From Campylorhamphus procurvoides (lineage: Eukaryota; Chordata; Aves; Passeriformes; Dendrocolaptidae): 64,000 bases of DNA. The notes below the pieces were generated by a model. That model was not told the DNA's origin. It was given only the letters and a program-made list of their open reading frames with translations, and searched no databases. The DNA is taken from positions 504,280 through 568,279 of the forward strand of contig WBMV01003343.1 in the NCBI GenBank assembly GCA_013396655.1, in the 5' to 3' direction. The position numbers were made by a program, and so were the translations under genes. Below are positions 12,756 to 26,245 of this stretch, one piece after another (position 1 is the stretch's first letter; the number at the start of each line of letters is the position of its first letter).

Positions 12756-15470
12756 TTACATACCGCAACTAAAAATAAGTAAAATAAAACTTGAAGAATA
12801 AGAAACCTCTTCCCATGCATTCTGCTCAAAATGCTGCTAGTCTTAATTTAGTAAGATATTCATCTCTAATTTTATTCTTTATGAAAAAGGTTAAGTGTTT
12901 GCTTTGATTTACTAGATGTTACTTTTAAACAAAAATTCACATTAAGACAAAGTTTTTGATGGTGGTAGTGAAAGAAGTGATCTAGACTCCCCATTGAGGT
13001 AAATATGGTATTAAAAAAACCCAACAAAAAATATATAATGAGCCTAGACAATTTTTTAGTAATGAGCAAAACATCTCATAGCTAATTAAAGTATTTCTGA
13101 CTTATTTTCATAAACCTTAACAGAAATGTCAAGAAATAGATCTAGCTTTACTGAGAATAAAAGGTTGAAGTATGCATAATTCTATCATTTTTTTCCCTGA
13201 GAGGCACAGTTCCAGAAGTTTAAAGAAAAACTATATAGTCATAGGAGTAGAGAACATGAATACTTTAATCTGATACAATAATACTGTTAGTTGTCTTTAA
13301 TACATTTCCTTCATTCCATTCAATCATGCAGGAACATTAAATTTGAGATGATCTACCTTCTTGTGAAATTTTATTTGCACTAGGTTTATGAATATAGTAG
13401 AAATACTTTTTTAATCTGCCACTGCACTGACAAGTGCTCAGCATCCTCTGCATTCACCAAGCTCTCACCAAAAGGCCACTGTATTAACCTGTAGTATATC
13501 AACAGGATAGAGCTTAACTCACTCCTTCTCAGCAGCACATCAGGAGTCTGATTTTTACCTCCTGAAAGAGTGGCTTCAAATCACTGTTTACTGTAAGCAA
13601 AGTGTATGGACAACATTCTTTCATTTAAAATTGTGCTCAGTGTACAAATTTAAAATTGTGCTCAGTGTACAAATCAGAGTCCACCCATTTGTAAATCAGT
13701 ACATGGGAAAACACAAGAGTACTTCTACATTTAGGCACAGAAGGAGGTTGGAAGCTGGTGCCTGCGCTGTCCACAAGCAGCTCATAGGAGAAGGGCTACT
13801 TTCACATGGGAACTTTTCAGAGTGACTGAAGTCTTCCCGCTACTCCCCTTTAGTATTTTCTAGCATATGATTTATTTTTACAAAACTTCACCTTTAAATT
13901 ATATTTTCTAATGATGGTAAAGCTTCCATTAACCACACGATAATACAAGTTTCTTATTCTGTTCCTTAGAATCTCTTGAAGTGTGCACTGCCATTTTATT
14001 TTTTCTCAGATAAAAAGCATAGTTTTTTGGTTGGTTTTTTTTTTTCCAGTAGAGCAATGTTCTCAGATACAACACAGATTTTACTATCAGGGAAATACTA
14101 GAGCCACAAAGACTCTAGATCTAATTATGTGATATTTATAAAGGAAATTTGAGGCCCATATTGTGAAGGATATTATGGGAAGTCTCCGAGAGTGGTAAAA
14201 TAGCAAGACTGCTCTGGAGCACTATAATGTCTGTTATTTTAAAGCATGGTAAAGATGTGGGGGAAACATAATAGCTATAGACTCACAATAGCTATACACC
14301 TCACCTGTAAAATCCTTGCAATAGTGCCAACTAAGATATTACTGTCTGCTTTACCCATATTAATTTGTCCAAACCAAATGGGCTTTACTAAAACAAGATT
14401 ATCAAAAAAGAACATCAGTTTTTAATAGACTTAATAAATATTGAACAATATTAGAATAACTATTCAATGCTATTTTACTCAGTGTAGAAATGTGGCCTGA
14501 GTGAATACACTGAATTACTGTTTTAATGTAAAAAAGAAATTTAGAACCAGGAATAACTTCTATACTCAAAACATTAGTTACTTTCAATATTAATAGTGAG
14601 ATTATTTTTTCCAGTCTATAAAAGGGATGATAAGTATGTGGTTGCTTTTTTCTGTTTCATTTTTCCCTGCATGGAAAAATACATTACTTTATAAGCATTT
14701 CAAACCACTGATTTGATTTACTTTGAAGTGATAAAGTGCAGCCATCAAACAAGTAATTTGCCATAACATTAAGTGTTTCACTATAAGCTCTGCCACTGGA
14801 ATACCATGACCTTACATCTCTTTCATTTCCCATGAAGGGGAAAGGCCATAACCTCTCATTTTCCTAATGATGCCAAGCAAGCCAACCCAATGGATGAAGT
14901 TATTTCTATCACCTCCTCTATAGTCCTTCCACAAACTGGATTTTGAAGGGGAGTGGGATGAAGGTTTAAGGACAGCAGCTTTGAACTATAAAACTGTATT
15001 ATAAGACTCAAACAGATGCATTTAACTTAGGAGTTAGCATCGATACAAGAAGGACACTGGACCAATCAATCACCAGTCCCTTCCAGACTGCCTGAATCCT
15101 GGTTTCTAAGCACTGTGGCTTAAAGAGGAAACAGAAAATCCACAACAAGAAAAAGCAATCGGAGCAGCTAGAAACCTCTAAGTTACAACTTGTTGTGAAT
15201 TTGAAAAAATAAAAATATCCACAAGCTACCTGCATGTTGGGACATGATCTGTTCATCACTGTCACATGTCTATTGCTTGCCATAGCAATATGGTTTGTCA
15301 GCTGCAGCAGAGGCAGGTCAGCCTCAGAACAAACAATTGGTCATGACCTGCTGGATTTGGAGACAGGCTTCCTGCTCTGGTGCCTACCTCAACCATTTTA
15401 ACCTGAAAAAAGGCCACGATGCATGTAAACAATTCCATGAGCCTGGTGTGGATGGAGTGATACATTTCAC
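12756..15470. other. Unique AT-rich DNA, no gene seen
   Basis: Contains only a 25-bp perfect tandem duplication at 13623-13672. The open frames here, including 15008-15283 on the minus strand and 15295-15507 on the plus strand, show no recognisable domain and lie at the edge of the LTR-like unit that follows. Confidence 0.55.
13623..13672. repeat. 25-bp perfect tandem duplication
   Basis: A 25-base unit beginning ATTTAAAATTGTGC and ending AGTGTACAA is repeated exactly twice, 13623-13647 and 13648-13672. The lack of any mismatch in otherwise aged DNA suggests a recent duplication, or a local assembly artefact. Confidence 0.9.
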
Positions 15471-16500
15471 ATGTAAGAGAGAACCAGCAATATGTTTATT
15501 GATATAAACCAGTGATTTAACAAGATTTGATAGTAAATGCAACCGTGGTTTAACAAGACACAATGTCAAGGTATACTTGATTATTTACAGCATTACAGAG
15601 GACAGGGTCAGACAAAACCGTCAGGGAGACCCTCTTGTCAAGTCGAGGTTCAGAAAGGATGCCCTTGTCTTCTGAACTCCTTTCTGAGGGGATTTTAAGT
15701 GCAGCTGGATCCAGACTCAGTCCCAGACTTGGTCAGCAGTTTCTGTCTAAAGGATCATGTGTGCACAATCAATCCTTTATATCACTTAGCTAAGATTTCA
15801 AAGTTAACATGCTGTTAATCCCTTACCAAGAACCTGTTATGGCAAGGAATGTCCATCTTGCAAAGTCCAGAGTAAGCTGAATGCAGCCATCACATGCCCA
15901 ACTGGAGGTTATGGCTTGAGTGGAGCAAGGGGAGGGGGCACAGTGAGCCAGAGAGGCTGAGAAACCACACCTCTCTGGAAGTCCAAGACGTAGAAGATCA
16001 GTAGTATCCAGACATTGGAATAAGATATTTTTGGGCAAATATTAAGAGATGCAAGCTTAAATATAGTAATAATGAGTGTGTATGTGACAGAGATAGACTA
16101 AGCCATATAAACCAGTAGTCTGGCTGGGCTCAAAACTCTAACCAGGCAGACAGGGCGAGTGTTTACTTCCCAGAGCAGACCTACCTCCAAGGTTTCCTGC
16201 TTCCTATTGTTCAAGACACCTCCAGACAGACAAACACTTGGGGTGTGCAAGTGAGTTGCTGCCCATGAAAGGCCAGCAGTAGCTCTGAAAGCAAAGGAAG
16301 AGGGAAAGGACCATCCCCCAGAAACGTGATGCTGCAGTGGGACTCCACAGGTGCCCAGCCCTTCCAGCTCTGCTGCATCTCTGTCCAGGGTCCCTGGTGA
16401 GGAGGATGCTTCCATAGTTGCAAGTAGGGTAGGAAACTTACAAAGCTGCTCACTTTACTACTGCCCAGACATCCACACACATGTTAAGCATATGTGCTCC
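15470..16500 (-). mobile_element. LTR-like retroviral unit, minus strand
   Basis: Read on the minus strand, the tract carries a TATA-like box (GATATAAAGG, complement of 15773-15782) followed about 280 bases later by an AATAAA signal (complement of TTTATT at 15495-15500). That is the promoter-then-polyadenylation order of an LTR. The region is also richer in GC than its flanks, and its wording (for example around 15540-15720) matches my memory of an avian endogenous retrovirus LTR. No clean TG...CA ends or target-site duplication could be fixed, so limits are approximate; the U3 side may stop near 16040 instead of 16500. Open frames of up to 105 codons on the minus strand (16098-16415) show no retroviral domain. 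Confidence 0.5.
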
Positions 16501-18205
16501 CAGGGGTCAGAGGTGGCTGCCTCCGTGCTCATTTGGGGCAGGTAGTTGCATGGCAAATATCAAAAAGTAATATCCTAGCTATCTTTACTAAAGAACCGAA
16601 CATTTCAGTCAGTAGTATAGGAAATCTCATATTTATGAGACATTTGGAATCTGCCTTATCCTAGCTCTGCTGACTGCCCAGAACTGATTTCCAAGCATGT
16701 TGTGCATCATTTCTTTGCTTTCTCTCTTGATTGCTAAACACCACACATGAAAGGTAAACCAAAACAATTATCTGAAGATGCACCATTGAATTTACTACTA
16801 CAGATATAAGCCTTCTTTCAGATTCTCATTTTCACTGGTATTGTTGACTGGTGCCTTGTCAGCAATGACTTTACTGCAGTGCAGGAAACTGCCAGAAAGC
16901 AAAGAGCTGATGAAAAGTAACTTGAAAATGAAAAGAACCCTGCACAATTCCCATACATGTTCAGAGTACCAAGAAGCTTAATGAGCATGTATTCAGCCTT
17001 AATAGCCAAATAGTGTCATTTACAAATAAAACATTACAAAGTAAATTTCTATAGAAATGAAAGTTCCGGTGTGAAGAGAAGCCCTCATAAATGAATATCA
17101 AGCAGTACATAAACTGCTGAGGGAATACATTTTCCATGCACTAAGAGTATGCATTTTACAGCTTTTATCTGTCCTCATGCAAGCAGCTGATAGTCATTAC
17201 AGTAGCATTAGAACTACACCAGATTTATCACATTTGCAATGTAAATTTATCACCATTCAAGTAGTTTTAGCACCTGTGCCTTACCACTAAGACATTCCAC
17301 TACATTTGCAGCTTCCCCCTATCATTCACAGTTGAATGAACCTATAAGTGAAGCTGAAGTGTAAATTTAAAACCACTCTTTCAGAAGTTTTGCCCTTAAA
17401 GTCTGTTCAGGGGAGTATCTGCCACTGCAATGGAAAATTTTATAACATTTCTTGTGTAGATCAAAAATTGATTCAAGGAGGTAAAACAGACACATGAGCA
17501 GCGTTCACATCACATTCATTCTACACACAGCATCAGCTATTCATTTTCACTTAAAATACCAGAGAAGTAAGAATTTAAAGTACCTTCCTTCTTTGAGTGG
17601 AGGACAGTAGGTTAAAGTGTACACTGTGTAACAGAGAACTGGAATTAGAGTCTGGTCATTCTGTAAGACTGCAAGTCCCTGAGAATCCTCAGGTCACTGC
17701 AATATTTATGGAGGCTGTTCCCAAAACAGCCCCAATGAAGGACTAGCTAGGCAACCAAAGGATCCCTTATCATGCCTGCCCCTAGACAGTAGTAGTCTTG
17801 TTCTCAAATGATGACTGTGCAAATTGGAAGACTGGTCTGCTCCCCAGCTGGTGAACTGGCAGCAAATATTCATGGAGCTGTTATATCCTAAAGTTACTCT
17901 AGAATGTACTCTAGATGAGATTACAGCTATGGTACCAAGAACAGTTTAATTTATAATTCCTCCTCATCCCCCTCCCCTACATTTACTAGAATGGTTTATG
18001 ACAAAAAAATAATTACATCAACTTAATATGAGCAAGGTGGATTAATTTTAATCAAATATTTTTGTAATGACATGAGGTTTTCCAGGTAGCAGATTCCTAT
18101 GTAGTTCCTGCATAAGAATTTCACAGCAAATGTTAAAAATTTAAATTCTTTTTAGAGTGATGAAGTGAGTATTAGAGTAAATTCTTTCAGGAAGTTAGGC
18201 AACCA

Positions 18206-18210
<5 letters not shown>

Positions 18211-18243
<33 letters not shown>

Positions 18244-18335
18244 AAAACAAAACAAAAAAAANAAAAAACACAAAAAAACAAAACCAAACCAAACTAAACA
18301 AAACCCACAAATACACACAAAAAAAACCAAAAACC
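18211..18335. repeat. Poly(A) and A-rich tract with an ambiguous base
   Basis: A run of 32 A residues (18211-18242) passes into AAAAC-type repeats and then an A/C-rich stretch ending near 18335. One base (18262) is N. A long homopolymer of this kind is prone to sequencing error. No retrotransposon body was recognised to its left, so I cannot tell a retroposon tail from a simple repeat. Confidence 0.85.
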
Positions 18336-21300
18336 CACACCTGTATTTTTGAAAGAAATTATGCTAATTTATATTGCAGCACTTCAAGCTTCTAGAAGAT
18401 ACCTTATTTATATTTTAAACCTTTTATTATGAAAAGATTAATAACTCCTCTTCATTACTCATAGAAATGCAGAAAGGAAAAAAGGAAAGAATATGTGAAA
18501 TGCTGACAAGCTCTTTAACAGAAAACAGGGAGAGGAGCATTTTTTCCTCTGTTTTGTGTATTTTTAAAAATTTGATTATGTTATAATGAAAACAGAAACT
18601 TTTGATTGTATTAATCTTCTCTGTTGATTTCTTATTGCAATCAAATATCTCCATACTGAGTGTCACTTAAATTAATTCCTCTTATTTTACAGAAAGTTTG
18701 ATTTACATGAACCTTTAATTGTACACCATTGTCTCACCTATATTTATGGAGGCAGGAGGTGAATTTTTGGCTAGTTGTACAATTAGAAATCAAGTCTAAC
18801 AGTAATACAAGCTAATATAGTGGTTTAGAGGCACAATCTAGTTTGTATAATAATCTCAGAGAAACACACGATCCTTATTTATAATTTTATGGGGCTTTTA
18901 AGATTTTAAAGTAATATATTAGTATAAATATTAAAAGTTTCTTCTTGCAAGTTGAAACATTTCAGATTTACCTTTGCCTGACTTTGCTTGATGTATACAC
19001 TTGTTCTTATAGTCTAAATGTCTTTGTCTTTCATAATTGATAGCTTTGATCTTAAAAGAATCCATAAAAACATAAGGGCAATTACACCTCCAGGTATCAT
19101 TCTCACACCATTGAAAATAGTATGACACAATGCTTACTAGAGCAGGCTCTAATTACCTCTACTACTTCAACACAAAAATTACCTTGCAAAAGGGTTTGAA
19201 GTCAATGTTATAGATGCTGTGAATAGGTATGTTAAATGATCTCCTGAAAATGTACCTCAGTTATAATTAGATTAGCTTGGCATTAATAGAATAAAACCTT
19301 TAACGAGCTACAGCTGAAAATACCATTGGACTGGTTTTATGATTGCACTAAAGTAAGAGTTGGTAACAGATCTGCAAAAGATTGCTTCTTCACACACAAA
19401 CTAGTTAAATTTCTTGGTTGGGAAAATAAAGATTCTGTCACTTTTCCATTCATTTCTCTTTATGGTTCTTAAATTCTAAAATTAGTCTGGCCACAAATGG
19501 GATACAATATTTACTTTTGTGCCACAAAGGCTAGTCTGTTTAAATGAAGGCTAGTACAGATGAAGAATGAACTCTTCTGAATATTTGATATGCAGCAGTA
19601 ACATCATATGTAAAGCTGCCTGAGAAAAATATTTATTCAGTTGGTTCATATTAATAAATTTTTAAACATTTTTTATATGAATAGGGTAGAAAATACTAGT
19701 AGGAGAAATAAATAAAATACATTACTTATTCCCTCCCACGCACACATTCTGAATGCCACTCACTTTATTATCCAGTGTGAGAGAAAGTATAAACTAGTCT
19801 CTATAATACATTCATACTTTCCTGGTAAGATTGAGAACACTGATGAACCATAGCTTGAACTACATTAACATAATAATAAAAATAGGAAATGATCAGAGCA
19901 AGTTTACAGTAGCAGGTGGCTACAATATTGATTTCTTTTCTGCTCTAAAAACTGTATGTAAAATCCAGCAAATGCAGTTTTGTTTTACTTTTAACTATTC
20001 ATTACTGCAATGCATGCCTTCTACAAATTCAAGGAGCTTGAACAGAGGACACAGAGATACCTATGCTTTACCAAACAAGAAACAAACTAAAATGTCACTA
20101 AAGCCATCTGCTTTTCATTCCTATCTGTTCCACAATAGAAAATGAGCCAATGGAATATTTTAAATTTCTGAAAATTTCTGTAAGGATCTGTAAAGGCATT
20201 TACAAGACCTGGATGGGCAGAAAACCCTCCTTAGTGGCACAAAAAGGTGCACGTGATGAATGTGGCCTAAGGAATGATTCTTCGACTTGATAAGGGCAGC
20301 TGCAGGGATCACCCTTTTAGTCTGGTTCCCTCAATAGAGCACAGCCTATGGAAGGAGGGCAGAGTTTTACCAATTAGCACTTTTCCTATTCTTTGATTTA
20401 AAGGAAAGAAGGAAAGAGTGATTCTTAATTTGTATGCCTTCCTTGTTGCCATACACATTGCCCTGCCAGACAGTGGAAAAAATGACAAGGTTGCTGTCGA
20501 TGACCTGCATTGTCGTCTAGATTTTCTTACCTCTTTCATTTTCCAGCTTTAGATCACTACTTCAGAGTCATTTCTCTGACTGTGATTTCCTAGCATGAAG
20601 GGGAAGAAATTCTCACTATATTACAAGAGAGCACATTTACAGTGATTTTAAGACTGTAAACCTCAGCCTACCAAGTATGAGGATAACGTCAATGTTAAAA
20701 CTTTGGAAAATAACTGTTGTTCCTTTCATTAGGGACTGAAGTGCAGAAATAGTCATAACTTCTGCAAAAGTAAATAACCTGCTCAAGTAATTTTCCAGCT
20801 ACTGAATACCCAAGAGTACATATGTAGCAATATATGCTGCAAGATGCTATCCGGCACAGAGTCATGCAGGGACTGAGAATGATTAGACACAGATTTCTCC
20901 ACAGGAGATCGTTAATGCCATCAAAAAATTACCCTCTGGGAAATACTGAAATCCCAGACGACTTTCCAGTATAATTCTTTAAATCTTTTTTTCATATTGT
21001 ATGCCAGCTTTTAATGGATGCATTTAATGGGAAGTTTGCTAGAGGGCTACTCTCTGGAGACGTAATGCTTTCATTAATCATTTCAATCCTCAGCAAAGGA
21101 AGGGGATCCTATGCTGTATACAACTGCAGCAGACTTGTACTTTTGCTACCACCATTAGCTTGTGGAAAACAAGTAAGTTAAATTCTTTGAGAACTCTGGC
21201 CAAAAATGAGCTATTTCACTACTATTTCATTAGCATTGTAGGCATAAAAACAGCCAAAACCCAATATAGTGTGTAATTCAATATGATTATGATCATGCAT

Positions 21301-21501
21301 ATGACAACCACTAATATTTAGTGTAGTTTACAACCTTTCAAATTTTTTTGATCAATCTCTTTGAATATTAAACTGAAAGCATATTTATAGATATTTAGAT
21401 CTTGCTGAATCCAGGAGATGTAGTAATTAAGAGTTCATAAATGAAGTGACTGGGGGCTGGATTATTTTATATATACAAAATATAGGATCCATATTACATG
21501 C

Positions 21502-21522
21502 ATATATATATATATATATATA
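21502..21522. repeat. (AT)n microsatellite
   Basis: About ten uninterrupted AT dinucleotides follow GC and end in TAAAAAG. Likely length-polymorphic. Confidence 0.9.
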
Positions 21523-24500
21523 AAAAGAGATATGTAATGCATATACACACCAGAATTTTTGACCTGGTAAAATTTGATTACCTTGGCCTCTGAAGATCAA
21601 CCCTTATTTTCATCATAAATTATCAAAAACACATTGAAGTCAACTTTCTCTCTCCATTTACCCCAACAGAAAATGTGGCTTTTGCTTTTGCAATATTAAT
21701 GACATAAATGAAGGACTTGAAAATAATTACCTAGAAAACTTGAGAGTAACTTACACAAAAATAAAGCTTTAAAACAGCATCTCATGAAATCTTAAATGAC
21801 AGATGATGCCAACAGCTTTCTAAAGGTTGATGTTGATTACATCGTTCAGTGAAGGCTAAAATCCTAAATTACTAATTTAGGAAAATCAGTATATACCTTG
21901 ACACTGATGTTAACAGATTCACAACTTCACTCCTCAGTCTACTCCTAATATCATTAGTAGTTACTAATTTCCTAGCACATCCAAAGACTGTCTTTCTTCA
22001 TGGTACTTAGGGAAGAGCATAATGATAGATAAGAAGGTTTATTAGGACAGTCTGGAAACGGGTCTATTTTATTACATTCAGTTATGCATATTTCTATGTA
22101 ATTGAAGCTAAATGAGTAGACAGACTATCATGACATTTTATGATAATTTTAAATTATATGCAAGTATTAAGGGCCTGGAATTAGAAGCTTTTTATGCTTT
22201 AAAAATAAAAATATACTAATTAATGCAATTAATAAAATTTTTATGTAGAGAGAGAGAACTACATTCACTGTGCTCTAAGGTGCCATTATAATAACCTCCT
22301 GCTGAATAAAACATCAAGTACATATTTTTTCTGTTGCCCCAGATGACACAGTTATCAGTGATGATTTACAATTGTTATATAATAGATGCGTTTCACTAAT
22401 TTATAGATGCCAAATGGTCTGCATGTGGGACATTCAGAGGAACATTTTACCATCTTTTAACAAAATGGAAACAGCTAATGAGCAAAGATCTGGCTGTGCT
22501 AATTATGCTTCCGAGAAGGTTTATTACAACTTTTTTTTATCTTGACACTTGAAGTCAAATTTGAGAGCCTCTAATATCTAGAAAGTAGCAGTGGAGGATC
22601 TTCCAGCAAATAGAAAAGATGCAACATTCAAAGTCTTTCAAACAATTGTCATTGTCATTCATTTCCCTGCCAGGAAAAGAAAATATACCCACTAAAAAAG
22701 ATAGCCCTGCTACACAGCTTTGTTTAGCCTTTTTGTGAAGTGAAACACTGGGAAATATCCAGCTGACCTAAAGTACCTTGCTTGAGGTGAGGATCACTTT
22801 CTTCAACAGCAGTGTGAACAACAACCAGGGTGGCTGCTGCTCCCTCCTGTGTAGAGCCCCTGTGGAAGAGAAGGACAGGGAGAGATCTCCTGCAGGAACC
22901 CATCATCCCAGAGTGAGTGTGCCAGCCTCCCTTAGCCCAGCCGCTGTCACCAATACCCTACAATGCAGCTGAAAAAAAAATAGTTAAGACTGAACAAACT
23001 TAAAGGAAATTATTTTTCTGGGTTACTGTCAGTAAATCAGAACTCTGAAGTTGCCAAATTTCATCCTTATACAGACAAAAATACATATTATAAGAGACAG
23101 CTTTCAAGAGACAGGATGGAAATCAAAAGTCTATCTTCAGGCTCTGTATTTTCAATAAAATTATCTGAGCCAATGCCCCTGGTCATAGGCACCTCTAAAT
23201 AAGATTTGAAATAGATCTGGGTACTACACTAACTCTCATTTTACATCTATTTATATTTTCATCATCAGCCAAATCTTTTCCTTCATCCTTCTGTTTCAGT
23301 TCAAATCTATTGCAATCAGTGGGAGCCTTTATGTAGAACACTAGGGTTTCAAACAAGCCATTTCAGTGGATGTTATTCAGTCTTAGTCTCCTTAGTCTTT
23401 GACATAGTCCAATACCTGTCTTTGGCAGATATTTCTTGCATGAATAAAACTTTACGGGGACTCCTTTAAGCACGTCTGCCAAAGGGATTTCTAAGGGAAA
23501 CTTTATATTAATTGAGTACTTTGATAGATTACACAATGCTTTAGCATTTATATGAACTATGCAGAGAATAGTGTTGACTTTAAATTAGATCATGTATAGT
23601 CCAAAACAAGTCTATAACACAACTCAAAGCTAGAAAACTTTATACCTAGCTAATTGATGCCTACTCAAGACAACATTTTTGGATCAGATGTTCTGAAACA
23701 CAGCATCCTTTTGTTCACTTAGTAAAGTTATTTTCACAAAACATAAGTATGAGGCCTTCATACCTTTTATGCTTGTCTCTACTTATATATTTCCAGCCTT
23801 CATCCCAATCTCATTTTATAGTTTATTATTATACCTATTAAATACTCTGGTTACTATAAAAGGTGAGACCTTAAAAAGAATTGTCACTGCACAAATAAAT
23901 TGGGTGTTTCTTGGTCTGTGTGCAAGCAGAGCAGGGTAATGTTAGGCAAGGTTTCTTTCAGAGGCAATGTATTTTTAAGGCAATGACAGCAGTGCTGGGC
24001 TCCACTCAGTTTCATCAGCTCATGCTTTTTTTCAATTCAAATGCAAATTTCAAACCTGGCTACAAGGCAAGGTATAAGGTGTGTCCCCAGGATGTGTCTT
24101 ACTACTGTACTTCTGAACCAGTGAATAGTCACAAGTTTTCCAGAGGCCAGTTTCTGGTTTATCAGCATTGTTCAGGAGTGCTGATAGTACGCAATTATTT
24201 CTACTGAAAGAATCTGCCATTATACCAGGTGTTTTGATTGATTTTTTTATTATTTTATTTTTTTACACAGTATAGTTTTATGCCCACTGTGTGCAGATGT
24301 CTGACAATATGTACTTTGCCTTGGGAAAAAACTAGCAAAGAAAACAATAAATAGAGAGCCAAATGTCAGCCACTGTGCCCAGTCCATTCTGAGATTTTTG
24401 CTGATCAGATGTGTGAATGATTTCCATCTGTTCCTATGTGAGATAAAGATTTACAGCTTCTGACACCAGGGAGCCTTTAAAAAAGCCAGCCCATGCCAGG

Positions 24501-25346
24501 GCAGCTTGTCAGCATGCACGGATATAAGTGCTCCCAAACCTGAATAACAAGCATGGTGGAAGCTGTCTGTTACAAAGCAACAGGCTTCTCATTTCTATCA
24601 GTATTCATTTTCTGCATAAGATTTTAAGCCCTGTGATCTTCATGGCACAGTGTGATGCACTGGGTCATGATGCTGGTGTCTGCCAGCTGGGGGCCAGACA
24701 GCTGTGCCAACATAAGCAATTACAGGAGTCCCTCAATGTCCAGCGTTGTTGTTTGCTCACAGTGAACATGAGCTTACATAAGAAACAAGCTTGGATCCCT
24801 AGGGTGTAACAGCAACACATCTGTCTGACAAACCAGAGATTTTGCTAGGACCTTGGTGAGATGTTACAGCAAGTACCCTATAGACCAAACTTCTCTTTTG
24901 TTTTCATAGAATCACAGAATCATTTAGGTTGGAAAAGACCTCTGAGATCATCAAGTCCAATCTTTCACCCATCAACACCTTATCAACTATACCATGACAC
25001 TAAGTGCCACATCCTAGAACACTTCCAAGGACAGTGACTCCATCACCTCCCTGGGCACTCCACTCCAATGTTTAACAAACCTTTCCATGAAAATATTTCC
25101 TCTGATGTCCAACCAGAACCTCCCCTGGTGCAGCTGAGGCTATGTCCTCTCCTCCTGCTGCTAGTTGCCTGGGAGAAGAGGATGACCCTCATTTTGCTTC
25201 AACCTCTTTCCAGGTAGTTTGTAGAGTGCAATAAGGCCTCCCCTGAGCCTTCTTTTCTCAAGGATAAACAAGCCCATCTCCCTCAGCTATTCGTCATAAG
25301 ACTTACTCTTTAGACCCTTCATCAGCTTTGTTGCCCTTCTCTGGAC

Positions 25347-25670
25347 TCACTCCAGCATCTCAATATCCTTCCTGAACTGCGGGGCCCAGAATTGAATATA
25401 GGACTTGAGGTGTGGCCTCCCCAGTCCCCAGTACAGGGGAAGAACTTCCCCAGTCCTACTGGCCACACTATTCTTGACACAGGTCAGGATACCACTCACC
25501 TTCTTGGCCACCTGCACACACTGGCTCATGTTCAGCCAGTTGTCGACCAGCACCCCCAGGTTCTTTTCCACTGGGTTTCTTTTCAACCATCCTTCTCCCA
25601 GCCTATAGCACTGCATGGGGTTGTTGTGATCCAAGTGCAGGACCCAGAACTTGGCCTTGTTGAGCCTCAA
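25347..25670 (-). pseudogene. CR1 ORF2 reverse-transcriptase C-terminus, broken
   Basis: The frame keeps about 107 codons of the C-terminal part of the CR1 reverse transcriptase. In order it shows a lead-in of the type KAKFWVLHLDHNNP, then LGVLVDNWLNMSQ, then KKVSGILTCVKNSVASR, and finally RPHLKSYIQFWAPQ. These are the conserved thumb and connection blocks of CR1 ORF2. The catalytic half lies upstream (25765-26043) in another frame, separated by a stop and at least one frameshift. In CR1 the ORF2 product nicks the target with an endonuclease and copies the element RNA; here the endonuclease is absent through 5' truncation. No function is expected. Confidence 0.9.
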
Positions 25671-25764
25671 ATGGTTGGCCTCATCCCATTGATCCAGCTT
25701 GTCCAGATCCCTCTGTAAAGCCTTCCTAGCGTCCAGCTAATCAACACTCCCACTCAACCTGTTG

Positions 25765-26043
25765 TCATCCACAAATTGACATAGGGTACATATAGGATAC
25801 CCTCATCAGGTTCATCAATAAAGGTACTGAACTGGACTGGACCAATATTGAGCTCTGGGAAACACCACTAGTGACTGGCTGCCAACTGGATGCAGCACTG
25901 TTCATGACCACTCTCTGGGTACAGCCATCCTGACAATTTTGTGGGCTGCTAGTCATGGAAGACTGTATCAAAGGCTTTGCTGAAGTCCAGGTAGACAACA
26001 TCCACAGCCTTTCCCTCATCCACCAGGTGGGTCTCCTCGTCAT
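25765..26043 (-). pseudogene. CR1 ORF2 reverse-transcriptase palm region, broken
   Basis: The minus strand encodes decayed palm blocks of the CR1 reverse transcriptase. Reading across frames gives EETHLVDEGKAVDVVYLDFSK-like wording, the first catalytic-aspartate block, then PVTSGVSQSSIL in place of PVTSGVPQGSIL, and FVDD at the second catalytic box. The proline and glycine normally present in the GVPQGS block have been replaced, consistent with loss of function. The open frame itself is shifted relative to the ancestral one over part of its length. Confidence 0.85.
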
Positions 26044-26245
26044 AAAAGGAGATCAGGTTGGTCCTTTGGTCCTTTGAGACCTGCCTTTCCTAAACCTGTG
26101 CTGGCTGAGGTCTGATCTCTTGGTGGTCCTGTACGCACCGTGTGATCGTGCTCATGATCTGTTCCATAACCTTGTCAGGCACCAAGGTCACACTTAACAG
26201 GCCTGTAGTTCCCTGGATTCTCCTTCGGCCCTTCCTGTGGCCAAT

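Larger units (their letters stand above)
16501..24905. other. Unique AT-rich DNA with simple repeats, no gene seen
   Basis: No transposon or gene was recognised over about 8 kb. Simple-sequence tracts are a long A-rich run at 18211-18335 and a TA dinucleotide run at 21502-21522. The plus-strand frames at 19831-20145, 23911-24207 and 24528-24809 are under 105 codons and lack motifs. Confidence 0.55.
24906..26245 (-). mobile_element. CR1 LINE, 3' part of ORF2 plus 3' UTR
   Basis: This is the longest CR1 copy in the window. On the plus strand it opens with ATAGAATCACAGAATCATTT, the reverse complement of the CR1 3' terminal repeat, and then follows the 3' UTR (GGTTGGAAAAGACC, CACCTCCCTGGGCACTCC). 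Farther in, the minus strand encodes the C-terminal half of the ORF2 reverse transcriptase. Recognisable pieces are VDVVYLDFSKAF-like, PVTSGV(P/S)Q, an FVDD version of the catalytic (F/Y)ADD box near 25763-25776, LGVLVDNWLNMSQ, and RPHLKSYIQFWAPQ. These lie in different frames (25347-25670 and 25765-26043), and an in-frame stop follows the catalytic box, so the copy cannot make a working polymerase. It is 5'-truncated near 26245, as most CR1 copies are; the A-run just beyond (26270) belongs to the flank. Confidence 0.93.

Noticed and set aside
25392..25718. 108-codon plus-strand frame
   Set aside because: It is the antisense shadow of the CR1 reverse-transcriptase relic on the minus strand.
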